From Sutcliffiella deserti (lineage in GTDB: Bacteria; Bacillota; Bacilli; Bacillales; Bacillaceae_I), in assembly GCF_020037475.1 (NCBI RefSeq), contig NZ_JAIQDB010000002.1, positions 496,001 through 560,000 on the forward strand: a DNA stretch of 64,000 nucleotides. The letters are read 5' to 3'. Each line of letters starts with the position of its first letter. The stretch's first letter is position 1. Shown here piece after piece: positions 51,405-61,075 of this stretch. The position numbers and the translations under genes were made by a program. Below the pieces are notes generated by a model. That model was not told the DNA's origin. It was given only the letters and a program-made list of their open reading frames with translations, and did no database searches.

Positions 51405-52937
51405 ATGTTTGTGTATGACATTACCAGTTATGGTGCAAAAGGTGATAACCGTACTGATAACACAAATGCAATAGCAGCAGCAATCAGGGACTGCGCGGAG
51501 CAAGGTGGAGGAACGGTGTTCTTCCCGGCAGGAAAGTTTGTGACAGGCCCGATTGTCCTGAAGAGCAATATTACCTTATTTCTTGATGCAGGTTCAAAGG
51601 TGATTTTCAAAGATGATTTTGATGCTTACCCTGCAGTGAAAACCAGGTGGTCAGGCTATGAATGCTATGGTTTTTCACCGCTCATCTTTGGTGACGGGCT
51701 GAAAAATGTGAGTATCAAGGGGAATGGAGTGTTTGATGGACAAGGGAAAGCGTGGTGGGAAATCAATAAGCGATTGAAAAAAGGGGAAAAGTATTCGACC
51801 TCTGTGGCGGAGAATATCCGACGTCATAATAGCGCATTACTCGATCCCCTTTCTACCAATCTTGTAGAATGGGATTCCCAATTCCTGCGACCCCCTCTCC
51901 TGCAATTCAAGGACTGTGAACATATAACGATAGAAGGGGTGACTCTTCAGAACTCGCCTTTTTGGAATACTCATCTCGTTTACTGTCAGGATGTCCAAGT
52001 GAGGGGTGTGACTTTCAAAAATCCTTCCGATACACCTAATGGAGACGGATTTGATATCGACTCGTGCTCCAATGTAAGAGTTTCTGACTGCCATTTTGAT
52101 GTGGGGGATGATTGTCTTTGCTTGAAGTCCGGCATTAACGAAGATGGCAGAAGGGTAGGAAGACCGACAGAAAATGTGACAGTTACCAATTGCACCATGC
52201 TTCATGGACACGGAGGGGTGGTGATGGGAAGTGAGAATTCAGGCGGGATCCGAAATGTGACCATATCCAACTGTGTCTTCATCGGCACAGACAGAGGCAT
52301 TCGCATTAAAACAAACCGCGCAAGAGGAGCTTACATTGAAAATGTTCTCGTGAACAATATTTACATGGAAAACGTATTCTGTCCTTTTTCCATTAATTCC
52401 TTCTATCGGTACGGAGTCGACGAGAATGATCTATCCATGAATCTGTTGGAAGCGATTCCTGTCACTGAAAAAACCCCAAGAGTAAAACATATAAAATTAA
52501 GCAATGTTACAGCTAAAAACTGTCGTGCAGCGGCAGGGTTTGTGTATGGACTTCCGGAAATGCCTGTCCAGGATATCTCTTTATTCAATGTGCACATAGA
52601 AATGACAAATGATCCGGATGAAGAGGGGGGCGAACCTGATATGGTAAAAGAGGTCATTACCATGGCGGGGGAAGGTCTTTACGGGAAATTCATTGATGGG
52701 TTGGAATTACACCAAGTACGAATTGAGACAAGGCAAGGTCCTGCAATACATCTCGAAGAGGCGTCAGATGTAGAGATACAAAACCTGCGCATGAAGAAAG
52801 TGCATGGCAAAACTCCAGTTGTCATATTGAAAAATGCAAAGGATATCTATATCACTGGCAGACAATCTGCAGAGTTGGGTGCTCTCTATGTCGAACATGA
52901 AAATAGTGTGAGCAATTTGCTGCATACTCACCGATAG
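51405..52937 (+). CDS. GH28 family polygalacturonase-like enzyme (2)
   Basis: A 510-residue GH28 protein. Motifs NGDGFDIDSC, DVGDDCLCLKSG, HGHGGVVMGSE and RIKTNRARGA are intact. It begins MFVYDITSYGAKGDNRTDNTNA and has no signal peptide, so it is cytoplasmic. It differs from the first GH28 protein by a longer C-terminal part (about 60 residues of extra beta-helix coils). The two may split tasks between homogalacturonan and rhamnogalacturonan fragments. AAAAGGGGG precedes the ATG. The esterase gene follows after 13 bases. Confidence 0.9.
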   Translation: MFVYDITSYGAKGDNRTDNTNAIAAAIRDCAEQGGGTVFFPAGKFVTGPIVLKSNITLFLDAGSKVIFKDDFDAYPAVKTRWSGYECYGFSPLIFGDGLKNVSIKGNGVFDGQGKAWWEINKRLKKGEKYSTSVAENIRRHNSALLDPLSTNLVEWDSQFLRPPLLQFKDCEHITIEGVTLQNSPFWNTHLVYCQDVQVRGVTFKNPSDTPNGDGFDIDSCSNVRVSDCHFDVGDDCLCLKSGINEDGRRVGRPTENVTVTNCTMLHGHGGVVMGSENSGGIRNVTISNCVFIGTDRGIRIKTNRARGAYIENVLVNNIYMENVFCPFSINSFYRYGVDENDLSMNLLEAIPVTEKTPRVKHIKLSNVTAKNCRAAAGFVYGLPEMPVQDISLFNVHIEMTNDPDEEGGEPDMVKEVITMAGEGLYGKFIDGLELHQVRIETRQGPAIHLEEASDVEIQNLRMKKVHGKTPVVILKNAKDIYITGRQSAELGALYVEHENSVSNLLHTHR

Positions 52938-52950
52938 GAGGGACTATTCT

Positions 52951-53985
52951 ATGTGGAAGCCGGATACCTTTCTTGAAAAAATGTATATAGAAAAGACACA
53001 AAATCATGCCATCCACTATGGTCCGGAATGGCAAAAGGAACTGCTGGGGAATTTTCAAAACGCACTGGGAAGATATCCTGATTTTGCAAAAGAAATGAAC
53101 CCTGTGATCCTTGAGGTTTGCGAAAAGGAAGATTACACAAGAGTAAGATTGCAGCTGCAGACCTACCCTGAACTTACCATGCCTATTTATTTTCTAATTC
53201 CGAAAACACATGGAAAACAGGTAAAAAAGCTTCCAGTTGTTATGGCGTTACATGGGCACGGCTATGGAAGCAAAGAAGTTGTGGGACTGAAACCTGACGG
53301 AAGCGAGATAAGTGGAGAGAAGGGGATACATAAGGATTTCGGTGTGGAGTTAGTGAAAAAAGGCGTGATGGTGGTGGCACCGGAGCTCATCGGTTTTGGG
53401 GACAGGAGAATGAGCAGGGATCAGCATTCCGGAAATGTTACAGATAACTCCTGTTTTGCTCTTGCAAGCAGTTTGTTGTTGCAAGGCAGAACGTTGGCAG
53501 GACTTAGAATAAATGAGTGTAGAAGACTGTTGGATTACCTGCTTACAAGAGATGACACGGATATGGAGCGGATAGGTTGTATGGGACTTTCTGGAGGGGG
53601 GCTTGTTGCAGCATACACCGCAGTCTTGGATAAACGTATTAAGGCTGCAGTCATCAGCGGGTATGTAAATACTTTTAAAGGAAGCATCCTTGACCGAAAT
53701 CATTGTCTGGATAACTATATCCCATCCATTCTGGAGTATGCAGAGATGCCTGAATTAATAGGGCTTATAGCACCTCGCCCCCTTTTTATCGAATCAGGGT
53801 TAGGAGACAAGGTTTTTCCGAGCAATCATGCTATGGAAGCTTACTCCAAGCTCAGGGAAATCTATTCAGTCTTTGGAGCAGAGTCGGCAGTAGATACCCA
53901 TTTCTTTGATGGTGCACATGAAATCAATGGGGAAAGGTCCTATGATTGGCTAATCAATCATTTAAAGCTAGGAAGGGATGTGTAA
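52951..53985 (+). CDS. Alpha/beta hydrolase, probable carbohydrate esterase (YtaP-like)
   Basis: A 344-residue alpha/beta hydrolase. Nucleophile elbow GLSGGG (near residue 212), acid region ESGLGDKVFP, and catalytic His in FDGAHEING. HGHGYGSKEV forms the oxyanion-hole loop. It resembles the abhydrolase proteins such as B. subtilis YtaP that lie with rhamnogalacturonan genes. Removing acetyl or methyl groups from pectic oligosaccharides is the likely task. No signal peptide. GGAGGG precedes the ATG. It is part of the tight run of genes from 51.4 to 57.1 kb. Confidence 0.78.
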   Translation: MWKPDTFLEKMYIEKTQNHAIHYGPEWQKELLGNFQNALGRYPDFAKEMNPVILEVCEKEDYTRVRLQLQTYPELTMPIYFLIPKTHGKQVKKLPVVMALHGHGYGSKEVVGLKPDGSEISGEKGIHKDFGVELVKKGVMVVAPELIGFGDRRMSRDQHSGNVTDNSCFALASSLLLQGRTLAGLRINECRRLLDYLLTRDDTDMERIGCMGLSGGGLVAAYTAVLDKRIKAAVISGYVNTFKGSILDRNHCLDNYIPSILEYAEMPELIGLIAPRPLFIESGLGDKVFPSNHAMEAYSKLREIYSVFGAESAVDTHFFDGAHEINGERSYDWLINHLKLGRDV

Positions 53986-53990
53986 GCTAA

Positions 53991-55562
53991 ATGAAAAATC
54001 AAACAATCGAAACAATATGGAGGGAGAATGTGTGGTCTCCGGATTTAGGGAAAGGTTTTTATAAAAACCCCATCATTCATGCAGATTACTCTGATCCTGA
54101 TGTCATCAGGGTGGGAGAAGACTTCTTTATGGTCGCTTCCAGCTTCAATATGTCTCCCTGTCTGCCAGTCTTACATTCCAAAGATCTTGTAAACTGGAAA
54201 ATTATCAATCATGTAAGTAGTACCTTTCCATTTCCCCGGTATGACAAGCCGCAGCACGGGGAAGGGGTGTGGGCGCCAAGTATCAGGTATAATGCCGGAT
54301 TCTATTGGGTGTTTTTCGGTGCACCGGACGAAGGGATATTCATGAGTAAAACGGATGACCCATTCGGGGAATGGTCTCCCTTCCATCCTGTAAAAGAAGT
54401 TAAAGGATGGATAGATCCATGTCCTTTTTGGGATGAAGATGGTAGAGCATATTTGGTAAACGCTTTTGCCAAAAGCAGAATCGGTTTTAAGAGTGTCCTT
54501 CAGATTACCAGAATGAAGGAGGACGGAACGGAACTAATAGGGGAAGGGAAAATTATATTTGATGGTAACATACATCATCCTACCATTGAAGGACCTAAGA
54601 TGTATAAGCGTAAAGGATATTACTATATTTTTGCTCCGGCAGGCGGAGTGGCTACAGGTTGGCAGACGGTTCTTCGCTCCAAAAATATTCTTGGTCCATA
54701 TGAGGATAAGGTCGTTTTGGCCCAAGGTTCAACCGCAATAAATGGTCCGCATCAAGGGGCCTGGGTGGAACTTGAGAACAGAGAATCCTGGTTCATCCAC
54801 TTTCAGGACAAAGGAGCATACGGGAGAATTACTCATCTTCAGCCTATGAGTTGGAAAAATGAGTGGCCATGGATGGGCATCAATCAGGATGAAAATGGTG
54901 TAGGGGAACCTGTTCTACAATGGAGAAAGCCTAATATAGCTGAAAGTCATCCCCCGGCGGTACCTCAAACAAACGATGAATTCAATGAGGGGAACTTGGG
55001 ATTGCAATGGCAATGGAAAGCGAACATGAAAGAGGAATGGTACTCCATTGAAGAAAGAAGGGGGTGGCTGCGTCTATACGCAGTCAACCAAGCTTCTAAA
55101 GAGCCTGGGGAACTTCCGAATATCATCACGCAAAAGCTGCCGGCTGAAGCTTTTACTGTCACAGTGAAATTTGACTTTACGAGTGATGCCCAAGAAGAGT
55201 CATTTGGATTTATTCTGTGTGGAGATATTTATGAAGGGCTTATTTTGCAAAAGAAAGGGGAAGGTTATACCGTATCCTACTCAGTTGACGGAAAGACAAA
55301 AGAAAGTGTCAACGTGAAAGCTTGTAAAGGATATTTCCGAATGGAAGTCAGGGAAGGAGCAGTATGCCGTTTTGCCTTTGCCATGGACGAAAAGGAATTC
55401 AACTGGATCGGAAGGGAAGCGAAAGCTCTTCCCGGGAGATGGGTAGGAGCGCAAATTGGATTGTACTGTAAGAGTGAAAAGGAAGGTAACAGCCATGTTG
55501 ACATTGACTGGATCCGATTTTCTGCAAGTTTTCCAACGCAGAAAAAGGGGGATCTATCATGA
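53991..55562 (+). CDS. GH43 family glycosidase (1)
   Basis: A 523-residue GH43 protein with an N-terminal five-bladed beta-propeller (about 1-320) and a C-terminal beta-sandwich (about 325-515). Catalytic acids are visible: YSDPDVIRVGEDFFMV (base Asp), WIDPCPFWDEDGRAYLV (pKa Asp) and IEGPKMYKRKGYYYI (acid Glu). The family removes arabinose, xylose or galactose side groups. No signal peptide. It starts five bases after the esterase gene; GGAAGGGATG upstream supplies the ribosome-binding site. It overlaps the next GH43 gene by four bases (ATGA). Confidence 0.9.
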   Translation: MKNQTIETIWRENVWSPDLGKGFYKNPIIHADYSDPDVIRVGEDFFMVASSFNMSPCLPVLHSKDLVNWKIINHVSSTFPFPRYDKPQHGEGVWAPSIRYNAGFYWVFFGAPDEGIFMSKTDDPFGEWSPFHPVKEVKGWIDPCPFWDEDGRAYLVNAFAKSRIGFKSVLQITRMKEDGTELIGEGKIIFDGNIHHPTIEGPKMYKRKGYYYIFAPAGGVATGWQTVLRSKNILGPYEDKVVLAQGSTAINGPHQGAWVELENRESWFIHFQDKGAYGRITHLQPMSWKNEWPWMGINQDENGVGEPVLQWRKPNIAESHPPAVPQTNDEFNEGNLGLQWQWKANMKEEWYSIEERRGWLRLYAVNQASKEPGELPNIITQKLPAEAFTVTVKFDFTSDAQEESFGFILCGDIYEGLILQKKGEGYTVSYSVDGKTKESVNVKACKGYFRMEVREGAVCRFAFAMDEKEFNWIGREAKALPGRWVGAQIGLYCKSEKEGNSHVDIDWIRFSASFPTQKKGDLS

Positions 55563-57136
55563 CCTTGTTATACCAGAATCCGATATTACCAGGCTTTTAT
55601 CCAGACCCCTCGATTTGCAGAGTGGGGGATGATTATTATTTGATCACCTCCACATTTGAATACTTTCCGGGCATTCCGATTTTCCATAGTAAGGATCTGG
55701 TGAACTGGCAGCAGATCGGGCACGTATTGGACAGGGCGTCACAATTGAATCTTGACGGAACTCCGGGGTCGAAAGGAATCTATGCCCCTACCATCCGTTA
55801 CCATAACGGCACCTATTATGTGATTACGACATTTGTTGTGAGTAAAACAGGGGCTAGGAGGAATTTTTTCGTTACAGCCTCCAATCCTGCAGGGCCCTGG
55901 TCAGAGCCTTACTGGCTGGAAAATGCACAAGGAATTGACCCTTCCCTGTTTTTTGATGAAGATGGAAGAGCTTATTATACCGGCAATCGCGTTCCTCCTT
56001 CCGGCCAGATGTATCCAAAGCATATGGAAATATGGATGCAGGAGTTAGATCTGGAAAAAAAGCAGTTGGTCGGCCCTACCTATAGCCTGTGGGAAGGTGC
56101 CCTGAAAAATGCCCACGCCCAGGAAGCACCCCATCTGTATAAAATTAAGGGGTTCTATTATCTAATAATTGCGGAAGGCGGTACAGGCTTCACCCATTCT
56201 GTCACAATAGCCAGAAGCAAAAGCCTTACCGGCCCTTACGAAGGTTGCAAGATGAACCCGGTTCTTACTCATCGTCATTTAGGGAGAAATCATGACATAA
56301 CAAGTATCGGCCATGCAGATATTGTGGAAACACAGCATGGGGAATGGTGGATGGTTTGTCTCGGTTCCAGACCGTATGGGGGAGAGTATCGAAACTTGGG
56401 GAGGGAAACCTTCCTTGTTCCTTTTGTTTGGGAGGAGGGCTGGCCAGTCGTAAACCCGGGAAAAGGAGTTGTGGAGCCGAGGATGCCTTTTCCGAATCTG
56501 CGGGTTAATGAAATTCCTACAGTTCTTACCCGTGACCATTTCAATGCTGAAGTTCTTGATATGCAATGGAATACCATACGTACGCCACGTAAGGATTTCT
56601 GGTCGCTTACGGAGCGTGAAAGTCACCTGAGACTAAAGCTGAAACCGGAACGAATAATGGATGAGGTGAATCCCTCCTTCGTTGGAAGAAGGCAGCAGCA
56701 TAAGAACTTTTCCGCCTGTCTGGCAATGGAATTCACTCCCCGATCTGTAAGGGAGGTAGGGGGACTTGTACTGCTGCAGAACAATGATTTTCAGTTCAGG
56801 ATGGAGATGACTCTTTCCCGGGATGGTAATTCAATAGTGCGTCTTGTTGAAAGAAATGGAGGTTTGGAATGTACTCTGGTGGAAATGCCGATCCGGGAAG
56901 CCAAACTCTATTTCAAGGTTGAGGCTAAAGGACAGGACTATAGCTTTTTCTACGGTGAAAATGAGGATGAGTGGAAGGCATTATATCTTAATACGGACGG
57001 CAGGATCTTAAGCAGTGATGTAGCTGGTGGATTTGTCGGAGCATATATCGGAATGTATGCCAGCAGCAATGGAATTGTAAGCGATAATTATGCAGACTTT
57101 GATTGGTTTGAGTATAAAGAGCTGAATGAAAGTTAA
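55559..57136 (+). CDS. GH43 family glycosidase (2)
   Basis: A 525-residue GH43 protein of beta-xylosidase/arabinofuranosidase architecture. FYPDPSICRVGDDYYLITST carries the base Asp, GIDPSLFFDEDGRAYY the pKa Asp and EAPHLYKIKGFYYLI the acid Glu; a C-terminal beta-sandwich begins near residue 330. It shares layout but only moderate identity with the preceding GH43 protein. ATG overlaps the preceding stop (ATGA), with AAAAAGGGGG upstream. It is cytoplasmic and the last gene of the run, followed by a family A repeat. Confidence 0.9.
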   Translation: MTLLYQNPILPGFYPDPSICRVGDDYYLITSTFEYFPGIPIFHSKDLVNWQQIGHVLDRASQLNLDGTPGSKGIYAPTIRYHNGTYYVITTFVVSKTGARRNFFVTASNPAGPWSEPYWLENAQGIDPSLFFDEDGRAYYTGNRVPPSGQMYPKHMEIWMQELDLEKKQLVGPTYSLWEGALKNAHAQEAPHLYKIKGFYYLIIAEGGTGFTHSVTIARSKSLTGPYEGCKMNPVLTHRHLGRNHDITSIGHADIVETQHGEWWMVCLGSRPYGGEYRNLGRETFLVPFVWEEGWPVVNPGKGVVEPRMPFPNLRVNEIPTVLTRDHFNAEVLDMQWNTIRTPRKDFWSLTERESHLRLKLKPERIMDEVNPSFVGRRQQHKNFSACLAMEFTPRSVREVGGLVLLQNNDFQFRMEMTLSRDGNSIVRLVERNGGLECTLVEMPIREAKLYFKVEAKGQDYSFFYGENEDEWKALYLNTDGRILSSDVAGGFVGAYIGMYASSNGIVSDNYADFDWFEYKELNES

Positions 57137-57140
57137 TTCC

Positions 57141-57290
57141 TTTAACTCCCGTAGATTTCCGTTCCAGGTGTTCGCATTCCGCGGGGCGGTGCTTGAGCCT
57201 CCTCGGCTTTGCCTGCGGGGTCTCAAGTCTACCGCTATCTCCCGCTGGAGTCTCACACCTTGCACTGCAATCTCCAGGTGGAATTACGCT
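57141..57290 (+). repeat. Family A hairpin element (copy A8)
   Basis: A forward copy between the convergent GH43 and AraC genes. Outer stem AGGTGT (57166-57171) / ACACCT (57255-57260); inner stem CTTGAG (57192-57197) / CTCAAG (57222-57227); conserved GCGGGGCGGT and ACCGC arms. No terminal repeats of the 21092 type are seen. It may replace a terminator here. Confidence 0.78.
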
Positions 57291-57339
57291 ACAATAAAAG
57301 CAATGTCCATTCTTTATAGGTGAACATTGCTCTTATCTT

Positions 57340-59637
57340 TTACTGCGCTCTCTTTAAGTCACGATATTTTCCAGGAGTGATGCCTTCCACTTTTTTGAAT
57401 GAACGGATGAAATTTTGGGAATTGGTATATTTCAGCCTCTCGGAAATTTCCCTAACTGATATGTTCGTCTCCTCCAACCATTGCTTGGCTGTTGTCAGAC
57501 GGTAGAGGGAAAGGTATTCACTGAAGGACATATTTGTCTCCTTCCTGAAAATGCTGCTTAAATAGTTCGGGTTATAGTGAAGTCTTGTGGCAATTGACTC
57601 CAACGTGATATCCGAATCAAATTCCTGTTGAACAATATGGATGATTTTATCCGATAGGTTTTTATATTGAGAATTTGTCCGTTCTTCCACATTATCTATT
57701 AATGGATAAATGATCATGTCCTTAAACCAGTTTTCAATTTCCTGTAACGTTTTCAATTCATATAACTGATCGAACATGGACATCTTGTACTCCTTTTTTA
57801 GCACGTCGATCCCCAGTGTTTGCATCAGCTCCAAAAGATTGTTCAAGAAACGGACGATGGAAATATGGTATTGGGTATGATTAAGATTTTTCTCAAGGAT
57901 GACCCGCAATAGCTTGTTTAATTCCTCGTCCACTTTCTCCTTGTCACAAACTTTTATTGCATCAAATACTTCGTTCTCGACCTGTTTAGGGAAGTAGGTA
58001 TGAAAAGCGGTGCTCCGCTCCAAGTTTTCGAAGAAGATGATCGCCTCATTCTCGAATTTGATCCGGTACTTCAGCGCTTCCACACCTTCTTTATAGGCGA
58101 TATTGGTCTCTATGATTTTTTTATAAGGCAAACTTATTCCTATGCTGATTGGAATATTCAACTCTTCTTTCACTTTTGATTGGATGGTTTGCGCCAGTTC
58201 ATTCAAATAATGCGTATATTCTTCGTCTGTTTCATGTTTACTTATCACCACAGTCACCTGGGTTTGATTCATGATAATCGGAGTCAATCTGCTCTGCTCT
58301 GGTATCAGGTCCTCGATCATGGTATTAATAGCAAAAAGCAGGAGGTCCTCCTCTTTTACATTAAACATGGATTCTTCAAGAGAATCAATTTGGACCGTGA
58401 ACACACAGAGGCGGGTCCAATCCTGTTCATATCCATAAGAAATCATTTTAGAATGAACTTCGTGCTCACTTACTTTCCCTTGCAAAAGCTTGACCATGAA
58501 AAACTGTTTCAACTGTGTCACTTGTCCCTGCAGTTTGCTTTCAAGCTGGTCATTCTTGTCCAACATTAAATGAATTCGTTGCTCTATCAGGTCAAACTCA
58601 TTTTTATGGGCCATTCCTGTTTTGGTCTCTACATTGGAAGAGACCATCTCTTGAAGACGGTGAACCGGTCTGTATATTCTGCGGGAACCGATCAGGGAAA
58701 AGACTAGGGAAAGAAACAGGAATGTGGAACAAATGATCAAAGTGAACCAGCCGATGGAAATGGATTGCTGATTCAGATTGCTGACACTGATCAAGGAAAC
58801 ATAGGTCCAATTATTATAATCAGACTTTCTGTAGGTGATTTTGTAAACGGTTCCATTAATGTCAACATTGAACTGCCCCGCTTTATCATCGGCATCTCTC
58901 AGTTGATTCAAGTATTCGAATTCGGAAAAGTCATCCGAAATCTGACTGAAATTGCTGTGCCCAACCACCTGAAACTTATCATCTAATATAATGGTAGTTT
59001 CCGTTTCCGGCTGTTGGGCCATAATTTCATTGAAGGTACATGCAGGAATCTTGGCAATTGCCATCCCCGTTTTATTGGAACTTGTAAAGGGGAGGTGCTT
59101 CACGAGATTAATATGGTAGGAACAAGAACTGCTTCTGCTATTTGTAAAAACGGTTTTATCTTTTTCCTCTAACACCCAGGAAGCGCCTTCGGGATCTGTA
59201 ATATAAGTTTGATAGATTTCATCGTTCTCTTCTTTCGTAAGACGTTGCAACCCCTGGTTGTTGATGGCCCACTTTTCCTGAAGGCTGACAAGTAGGATAT
59301 CTTCCACTCCGGTCTCTTTCGTCTGCAGACTGCTCAACTCCTGTTTTGCTTGGTTATAGAGTTGAAATTGATAGGGGGTTAAGGGCTCCCTTAAAATCTG
59401 ATTGAGATGAGTCGTGGAAACAAAGTAGGTTAACGAGTGATCAACCGTCTTTAATACCTGCTCTATGTTTGTCTGAATCTGAAAAATACTTTGCTGCTTT
59501 TCCTCTGCCAAATTATCCTGAATCACTTCTGAGGATTTCAAATAGGAAAATAACCCGACAATAATTACTGGTATCGTCGCCAATAAAAGGGTAAAAGTTA
59601 TTATTTTGTAGTAATAGTTTTTTGGCGCGTTTGACAT
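57340..59637 (-). CDS. Membrane-anchored AraC-family regulator (YesS-like)
   Basis: A 765-residue regulator. Helix 1 (about 12-34) and helix 2 (about 290-312) enclose an extracellular sensor region; a HAMP-like stretch and a middle region similar to those of large Bacillus AraC regulators follow; the C-terminal 100 residues are a double HTH (DITLESIATRLHYNPNYLSS, ISVREISERLKYTNSQNF, GITPGKYRDLKR). Size and plan match B. subtilis YesS, which controls rhamnogalacturonan genes. It probably senses pectic fragments or the loaded binding protein and activates the flanking operons. It is divergent from the GH105 gene. Confidence 0.88.
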   Translation of the reverse strand: MSNAPKNYYYKIITFTLLLATIPVIIVGLFSYLKSSEVIQDNLAEEKQQSIFQIQTNIEQVLKTVDHSLTYFVSTTHLNQILREPLTPYQFQLYNQAKQELSSLQTKETGVEDILLVSLQEKWAINNQGLQRLTKEENDEIYQTYITDPEGASWVLEEKDKTVFTNSRSSSCSYHINLVKHLPFTSSNKTGMAIAKIPACTFNEIMAQQPETETTIILDDKFQVVGHSNFSQISDDFSEFEYLNQLRDADDKAGQFNVDINGTVYKITYRKSDYNNWTYVSLISVSNLNQQSISIGWFTLIICSTFLFLSLVFSLIGSRRIYRPVHRLQEMVSSNVETKTGMAHKNEFDLIEQRIHLMLDKNDQLESKLQGQVTQLKQFFMVKLLQGKVSEHEVHSKMISYGYEQDWTRLCVFTVQIDSLEESMFNVKEEDLLLFAINTMIEDLIPEQSRLTPIIMNQTQVTVVISKHETDEEYTHYLNELAQTIQSKVKEELNIPISIGISLPYKKIIETNIAYKEGVEALKYRIKFENEAIIFFENLERSTAFHTYFPKQVENEVFDAIKVCDKEKVDEELNKLLRVILEKNLNHTQYHISIVRFLNNLLELMQTLGIDVLKKEYKMSMFDQLYELKTLQEIENWFKDMIIYPLIDNVEERTNSQYKNLSDKIIHIVQQEFDSDITLESIATRLHYNPNYLSSIFRKETNMSFSEYLSLYRLTTAKQWLEETNISVREISERLKYTNSQNFIRSFKKVEGITPGKYRDLKRAQ

Positions 59638-59911
59638 AACAACCCTCCGTCAATAATCTGAAAATTTAATATTTGTAAACTATTATAAGCTATTTTCCCT
59701 ATAAATCTACATAATCATTTTCTAACATCGGGTTCATTATGTCATATCATTTCATGGAAACTGCTAAATACGGCAATTTTTAAAGGTTATCATTTTATGA
59801 TTGTATCGGTGATGAGCAGAAAGAGATAAGTTAGAAATAACAAAAAGACAGAAATATCGAAAAATAGTTTCGAACCGACTAACTTCTGTCTTAGAAGAAT
59901 CAAATAGTAAA

Positions 59912-59926
59912 ATGATATCGCTTACA
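59912..59926. promoter_or_regulatory. cre-like site before the GH105 gene
   Basis: ATGATATCGCTTACA fits WTGNAANCGNWNNCW with one mismatch (T for the first conserved A). It lies 20 bases before the start codon, suited to repression. Confidence 0.5.
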
Positions 59927-59946
59927 AAGAGAAAAGGAGAATGAAA

Positions 59947-61047
59947 ATGACAGATGCCATTAAAGTGAAAACGCCATTATACTATGCAGAAAAAATAAGT
60001 GAGACGCTGATGAACACATACACCACCTCCGAGCTGCCCCCGGCTAACCGCTGGCACTACCATCAGGGAGTGTTTCTTTGCGGAATGCTTCGAGTGTGGG
60101 AGCATACTTCCGAGGAAAAGTATTATGACTATGCTAAATCCTATGTGGATCATCTAATTGATGACAATGGAAACTTCTACTTTGCACGTGATGAACTGGA
60201 TTCCATTCAGGCAGGACTGCTATTATTCTCCATCTATAAACGTACAGGGGAAAAGAAATACGAAGTGGCAGCCCGAAAGCTCCGCGACCTCTATCCCACA
60301 TTGAATGTAACGAGTGAAGGTGGCTTCTGGCATAAAGACAAATATCCTTACCAAATGTGGCTGGACGGTTTGTATATGGGCGGACCCTATGCATTGACCT
60401 ATGCAAGGGACTTTCAAGAACCTGAACTTGTAAATATGGTCACTCATCAGGAGCAGTTGATGAGAAAGTACACAAAAGATGCTAAAACAGGATTGTACTA
60501 TCACGGTTGGGATGAAAAGGGTGCACAACCCTGGGTGAATAAGGACAATCATTGTGCACCTGAATTCTGGGGAAGGGCACTTGGCTGGTATGGACTGGCG
60601 GTCATTGACATGATCGACTTGCTGCCTTCCGGTCACCCGAAGCGTGATGAATGGATCCATGTCGTTCAAGAATATGTAAAGTCCGTTTCAACCTATCAGG
60701 ATGATAAGAGCGGGTTATGGTATCAGGTGATTGATAAAGGACATTTGGAAGATAACTGGTTGGAAACATCGTGCTCCAGCTTGTTCATCTACACCATAGC
60801 AAAAGCGGTTTCAAAAGGATATGTAGGAAAAGAATATGCCGATGTGGCGAAAAAAGGGTTTGAAGGAATAATTCAGTACAAAGCGGAGGAAACCGAAAAA
60901 GACGGATTGATTCTGAAAGATATCTGTATTGGGACATCTATTGGCACCTACGACTACTATGTGAACAGGGAATGCAGCCAAAATGACCTGCATGGTGCAG
61001 GTTCCTTCATCTTTGCTTGTCTGGAAATGGAGAAACTGCTCGGATAG
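59947..61047 (+). CDS. GH105 unsaturated rhamnogalacturonyl hydrolase (YteR/YesR type)
   Basis: A 366-residue (alpha/alpha)6-barrel enzyme of family GH105. RWHYHQGVFLCGMLRVWE, the catalytic-region PYQMWLDGLYMGGPY, and EFWGRALGWYGLA are characteristic. It hydrates and removes the 4,5-unsaturated galacturonate from lyase-produced rhamnogalacturonan disaccharides, so a lyase product is expected as substrate. No signal peptide. ATG 59947 is preferred because AAGGAG lies seven bases upstream; ATG 59941 is only one base from it. It heads the YteR-YteS-YteT-YteU-like operon. Confidence 0.92.
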   Translation: MTDAIKVKTPLYYAEKISETLMNTYTTSELPPANRWHYHQGVFLCGMLRVWEHTSEEKYYDYAKSYVDHLIDDNGNFYFARDELDSIQAGLLLFSIYKRTGEKKYEVAARKLRDLYPTLNVTSEGGFWHKDKYPYQMWLDGLYMGGPYALTYARDFQEPELVNMVTHQEQLMRKYTKDAKTGLYYHGWDEKGAQPWVNKDNHCAPEFWGRALGWYGLAVIDMIDLLPSGHPKRDEWIHVVQEYVKSVSTYQDDKSGLWYQVIDKGHLEDNWLETSCSSLFIYTIAKAVSKGYVGKEYADVAKKGFEGIIQYKAEETEKDGLILKDICIGTSIGTYDYYVNRECSQNDLHGAGSFIFACLEMEKLLG

Positions 61048-61075
61048 AACATTAACTTTTTGGGGAGGAAGATCG

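Noticed and set aside
12074-57290. Family A copies as simple Rho-independent terminators
   Set aside because: They lie in both orientations, have no T-run after the stem and are far longer and more structured than terminators, although some may stop transcription incidentally.
59638-59940. Possible riboswitch or attenuator before the GH105 gene
   Set aside because: No conserved riboswitch blocks or terminator-antiterminator pair seen; only a cre-like site and AT-rich promoter-like sequence.
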